Assembly: GCA_018266095.1 (NCBI GenBank)
Contig: JAFEBC010000446.1
Span: 1 to 9,206, forward strand
Length of the DNA stretch: 9,206 nt
Origin: Deltaproteobacteria bacterium
Lineage (GTDB): Bacteria > Myxococcota > Myxococcia > Myxococcales > 40CM-4-68-19
Direction: 5' to 3'
The notes below the pieces were generated by a model. It saw only the letters and a list, made by a program, of their open reading frames with translations. It was not told where the DNA came from and made no database searches. The position numbers and the translations under genes were made by a program. Of the stretch, positions 6,143 through 9,206 are shown piece by piece (within the stretch, counting starts at the first letter, position 1; every line of letters begins with the position of its first letter).

Positions 6143-9100
6143 GCAGAAGTTGGTGAACGACTGGAACACAGGCCCGACGCTGTCGCTCGAGATGGGGAGC
6201 GGCGCAGGGATGGCGTGGCTGGTGTCGATCGCCTCGCCGTACCAGTAGTAGTTGTTGTAGTCAGACCCGCCCGACTGGACCCACGGCACCAGCTCGGTGA
6301 AGACGCTGGCGACGTCCGTGCGCTCCGTGGCCCAGTACTGCGGGAAGTCCGGGATGGAGATGGCGAAGGGGACACCGTCGGTGTTGGTGTAGTTGCCCCA
6401 GCCGTTGGTGTTCGACGCGTCGTCCGCCGTGTTGCGCAGGTCCTCGGTGCCCATGTCGGTGGGCCCGTACGCCGGCAGGTGGATCTGACGGCCGTAGTTG
6501 CCCGTGCGCGCGATGAACAGGTCGAGCGGCGCCTCGTTGCTGAACACGTCCCAGTAGTAGGTGTCGTCCGTGAACGTGATCACGATGGCCACGCCGCGGC
6601 CCGACTGCTGGGCCTGGTTCGGGTCGGTGTTGATGTACGAGCCGCTCGAGTAGAGCTGGAACGTGTCGTCCAGCACCGGGATGACCGCGCTCGACTGCTC
6701 GCCCACCACCGGCTGCAGCGTGTCCTGCGTGCCGTCCGAGAAGTACCGGTCGATGCGCGAGATGTGGTCAGGCGAGAGGCCCGGGATGCCGAGGTTCAGG
6801 CTGCTGTGGATGGTGGCGCCGATGGCGAGGTCGTTGAACATCGCCTTCATGCGCATGATCTTGCCGGTGTTGCCGTCCTCCTCGGCCGTGTACTCGTAGG
6901 TGACGACCTGGTCGTTGAAGTCGAAGTCACCGTTCGAGGGGTGGAGGTCCTCGAACATCACCGCGCCCAGGCCCGGCGAGAAGACCTCGATGCAGCCGCA
7001 GGTCTCGACCGTGGTGTTGGCGTAGGTGTTGACGATCGTCGACCCGTCCGAGTTGGTGAGCGTGATCTTGATCGTAGCGCCCGACGGCGGCGTGTTGCCG
7101 TCTACGTCCGTGGTGCTGAAGTAGTCGTACACCTGGAACGTGCCGTCGCCGTTGTCGTACAGGTAGGGCTGGCCGTACCACGAGTAGAACTGGTGCTCGC
7201 CGCCCTGCGCGTCGAAGTACGACGCCGTCACCTGCACGCCCGCGCTCGAGCCGCAGCCCGGCGAGTACGTGCCGCTGACCTGGAAGTACGAGTTCTCGCA
7301 GATGCCGCCGTTGGGCGAGGTGAGGAAGCTGTCGATGGCGAACGAGGGGGCCGTGTTGCCGCCCGTCACGTGCGTCTCCACCGAGCAGGTCGCCGTGTTG
7401 CCGGCCGAGTCAGTCACCGAGCAAGTCACCGAGCCGTCGCCAGCCTGCAGCGCGGTGCAGGTGGGCGTGAGCGAGCCATCGCAGTCATCCGCGGCGGTGG
7501 CGGTGATGGTCGTGCTCGGGTTGCACTGCGCGTCGATGGACGCGTAGATCGGCCCGTCCGGACAGGTGATGGTCGGCGCGTTGCCGTCCGTCACCGTGAC
7601 CGTCTTGTGCGCGGTGTCGGTCTGGCCGAGCTCGTTGGTCGTGGTGAGCGAGATGTCGTGCGTTCCCGGGGCCAGCGTGATGCTGAAGGACGGGTCGGTG
7701 CCGATCGGCGTGGAGCCGTCGAACCACGCGTAGGACACCGCGCTGGTCGAGGCCGTGCCGTCCAGGGCCACGGACGCGCCGCAGAAGGTGCCGTAGGTCG
7801 CGTTCGCCTGGATGTCCGAGTGCGGCGGGTCGATGATGACCGAGACGATGTGGATCGGCGTCTGCGAGTCGAGCGCGCCGGCGATGAGGAAGCCGTCGGC
7901 CTGGATGGCGGCCATGGTGCAGATGCGCGAGCCGAGATCGTCAGGCGCCTGGAAGTTGACGTTGACGAGACCCGCGAGGTCGCTCGGCGAGTACTGGCCG
8001 GCCGTCGACGAGTAGGCGCTGTTGATGCGGAAGCGCAGGCCGGTGACGGTCGAGTTGTCGACGGTGTTCGTGTAGGGCAGCCAGGTCGAGCCGACGTTGG
8101 CGCTGGCGTCCGTCGTGTACTCGATGTCCACGGCCGGCGCGCCCTGCACCTGCGACACGCCGAGGAACGGCGTGGGCTGCGTGGTGCAGCCGTACGAGGG
8201 GTACGTCGCGCCGAGCGCCTGCGCGGTGACCGGGTCGTAGCCGAAGATGTCGTAGACGTACGTGTTCTGGCTGGTCACGCTGCCGGTGTTCTGGAAGCCG
8301 ATGTTGAAGGTGGCCGTGCCGCCCACCAGCACCTGCGTCTGCGCGGCCGACGTCGACACGCGGAGCTGCTGCTCGCCCGTCACCGTGACGTACGTGACGG
8401 CGTGGATCGGGTTCGAGGCGCTGCCGCCCGTGGGCGCGATGTCCGGCGGGCTCACGTTGCCGGTGTCAGCCCAGATGTCCATGGGGATGGCGATCTGCTG
8501 GCCCTGCGTGCCAGAGACGAGCTTGGTCTGGAAGTAGAAGCGGTACTCGTTCCAGAGCGGGTTCCCGTCCGGGCCCTGGTCGCCGTAGTAGCCGTCGGTG
8601 CAGAAGAACGGCGGGGCGCAGACGCTGAAGGGGTCGCGGCCCGGCGTGATCGACGGAACGTGGCCGTTCACGTGGCACTGGTACCAGGCCGGCGTGACGG
8701 TGCCGCCGTTGCGCACCTGCGCGCCCCAGGAGCAGGTCGGCGTGACCGTGTTGCCCGCGTCATCCAGGAAGGTGGTGCTGTAGTGCGTGGTCGGGCCGTC
8801 GACGATGTCGACCTCGAGCGGCAGCGTGGCGCCGAAGGTCAGGTTGTCGAAGCCGCTGAACGCGTCAACGTAGTCGTAGCCCAGCGCGAACGGCGCCTCG
8901 CCCAGGATGTAGAAGGGGACGCCGAGCTGCTCCTGCCAGTAGGTGCCGAGGTCGCCATCGGGGCGGCGCGAATTCCAGAAGGTGCTGGTGAGCGTGTAGG
9001 ACGCGGAGCTGCCGGGGGCGTCGTTCACCGTGCCCCACGGGCCGCTCGCCGTCACGGTGTTGTCGACGAACTCGTACGCGCCGGGGCGCGAGTTGAGCGA

Positions 9101-9206
9101 GCTCACCTGCGGGGCGTTGAGGCGCACGTCGTACTCGGCCGAGTGCACGCCCGTGTACGAGTCGTTGTTGGTGGCGAAGTGGATGCAGCGCACCGTGTTC
9201 AGCGGA
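6134..9206 (-). CDS. large secreted LruC-domain protein (cassette B), N-terminal part outside window
   Basis: An open frame running off the right edge; 1023 residues are visible to the TAG at 6136-6134. The GTG at 9193 is not a start: it encodes the Val of TVRC, aligning with QVRC near residue 447 of the paralogue at 994-5454, and the frame continues upstream as PLNT. About 440 residues and the signal peptide are therefore probably missing from view. Visible order (fragment residues): a conserved block with STFWNSRRPDG and FGATLPLE; a cysteine module from about 157 (TPTCSW, WYQC, SVC, FCTD); DUF11/CARDB-like at 285-400 (VLVGGTATFNIGFQNTG); PKD-like at 457-540; HYR at 540-616 (DDCDGSLTPTC, GDGSVTCSVTDSAGNTATC); a linker beta domain at 617-740; and the LruC domain at 741-1023, with FEDLHPSNGDFDFND starting at 751. 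The C-terminus is tyrosine-rich, then FCGD. Overall a colinear paralogue of the cassette A protein. Function unknown; probably extracytoplasmic. Confidence 0.92.
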   Translation of the reverse strand, partial: PLNTVRCIHFATNNDSYTGVHSAEYDVRLNAPQVSSLNSRPGAYEFVDNTVTASGPWGTVNDAPGSSASYTLTSTFWNSRRPDGDLGTYWQEQLGVPFYILGEAPFALGYDYVDAFSGFDNLTFGATLPLEVDIVDGPTTHYSTTFLDDAGNTVTPTCSWGAQVRNGGTVTPAWYQCHVNGHVPSITPGRDPFSVCAPPFFCTDGYYGDQGPDGNPLWNEYRFYFQTKLVSGTQGQQIAIPMDIWADTGNVSPPDIAPTGGSASNPIHAVTYVTVTGEQQLRVSTSAAQTQVLVGGTATFNIGFQNTGSVTSQNTYVYDIFGYDPVTAQALGATYPSYGCTTQPTPFLGVSQVQGAPAVDIEYTTDASANVGSTWLPYTNTVDNSTVTGLRFRINSAYSSTAGQYSPSDLAGLVNVNFQAPDDLGSRICTMAAIQADGFLIAGALDSQTPIHIVSVIIDPPHSDIQANATYGTFCGASVALDGTASTSAVSYAWFDGSTPIGTDPSFSITLAPGTHDISLTTTNELGQTDTAHKTVTVTDGNAPTITCPDGPIYASIDAQCNPSTTITATAADDCDGSLTPTCTALQAGDGSVTCSVTDSAGNTATCSVETHVTGGNTAPSFAIDSFLTSPNGGICENSYFQVSGTYSPGCGSSAGVQVTASYFDAQGGEHQFYSWYGQPYLYDNGDGTFQVYDYFSTTDVDGNTPPSGATIKITLTNSDGSTIVNTYANTTVETCGCIEVFSPGLGAVMFEDLHPSNGDFDFNDQVVTYEYTAEEDGNTGKIMRMKAMFNDLAIGATIHSSLNLGIPGLSPDHISRIDRYFSDGTQDTLQPVVGEQSSAVIPVLDDTFQLYSSGSYINTDPNQAQQSGRGVAIVITFTDDTYYWDVFSNEAPLDLFIARTGNYGRQIHLPAYGPTDMGTEDLRNTADDASNTNGWGNYTNTDGVPFAISIPDFPQYWATERTDVASVFTELVPWVQSGGSDYNNYYWYGEAIDTSHAIPAPLPISSDSVGPVFQSFTNFCGD

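Larger units (their letters stand above)
617..9206 (-). repeat. tandem duplicated two-gene cassette (units 617-5454 and 5748-9206)
   Basis: Both units have the order large LruC protein, TAG, 2 bases, lipoprotein, on the same strand. Nucleotide identity survives in short blocks, for example 26 identical bases at 1805-1830 and 6903-6928 (encoding part of the LruC motif) and 17 at the stop/start junctions, while most of the sequence has diverged. An old duplication followed by divergence is the simplest explanation. The right unit is truncated by the window edge. Confidence 0.85.

Noticed and set aside
9191..9193. GTG as start of the cassette B large gene
   Set aside because: The residue aligns with an internal Val of the paralogue, there is no signal peptide after it, and the frame stays open to the window edge.
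1..9206. CRISPR array, tRNA/rRNA genes, insertion sequences
   Set aside because: No regularly spaced repeats, no tRNA-like cloverleaf or rRNA sequence noticed, and no transposase or terminal inverted repeats.

Overview
The window is GC-rich, with a strong G/C third-position bias. It holds the tail of a sigma54-dependent activator and two copies of a large-secreted-protein plus small-lipoprotein gene pair. This fits a high-GC, Gram-negative, predatory or gliding-type bacterium such as a member of Myxococcota (deltaproteobacterial lineage). That placement is inferred from composition and gene families only; no rRNA or other phylogenetic marker is present.

Layout: (1) Positions 1-519, plus strand: the C-terminal 172 residues of an NtrC-type sigma54 enhancer-binding protein (end of the AAA+ domain and a Fis-type helix-turn-helix). 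(2) Positions 520-616: a short convergent gap with a hairpin. (3) Positions 5454 down to 617, minus strand: cassette A, a 1486-residue secreted multidomain protein ending in an LruC-type domain, followed 2 bases later by a 124-residue lipoprotein. (4) Positions 5455-5747: a 293-base intergenic region. It contains a strong hairpin ending the upstream unit, a dense group of short repeats and dyads, and a good match to a sigma54 (-24/-12) promoter about 30 bases before gene A. (5) Positions 9206 down to 5748, minus strand: cassette B, a paralogue of A whose 5' end lies outside the window (1023 residues visible), again followed 2 bases later by a 127-residue lipoprotein paralogous to the first.

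The two cassettes are clearly a tandem duplication. Gene order, domain order, the stop/start junction (17 identical bases) and the lipoprotein architecture are all conserved, although most of the protein sequence has diverged. The large proteins carry, in order, DUF11/CARDB-like beta domains, a cysteine-paired module, a PKD-like domain, a HYR domain, a linker beta domain and the LruC domain with its signature FEDLHPSNGDFDFND. The small lipoproteins carry a VPPGFTF.TTR motif that resembles the N-terminal part of single-chain LruC lipoproteins of other phyla. The most interesting reading is therefore a split, two-component LruC surface system: a lipid-anchored small subunit made by coupled translation with a large secreted partner, present in two paralogous copies and possibly under sigma54 control. 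The partnership and its function are inference; the cassette structure is directly visible.
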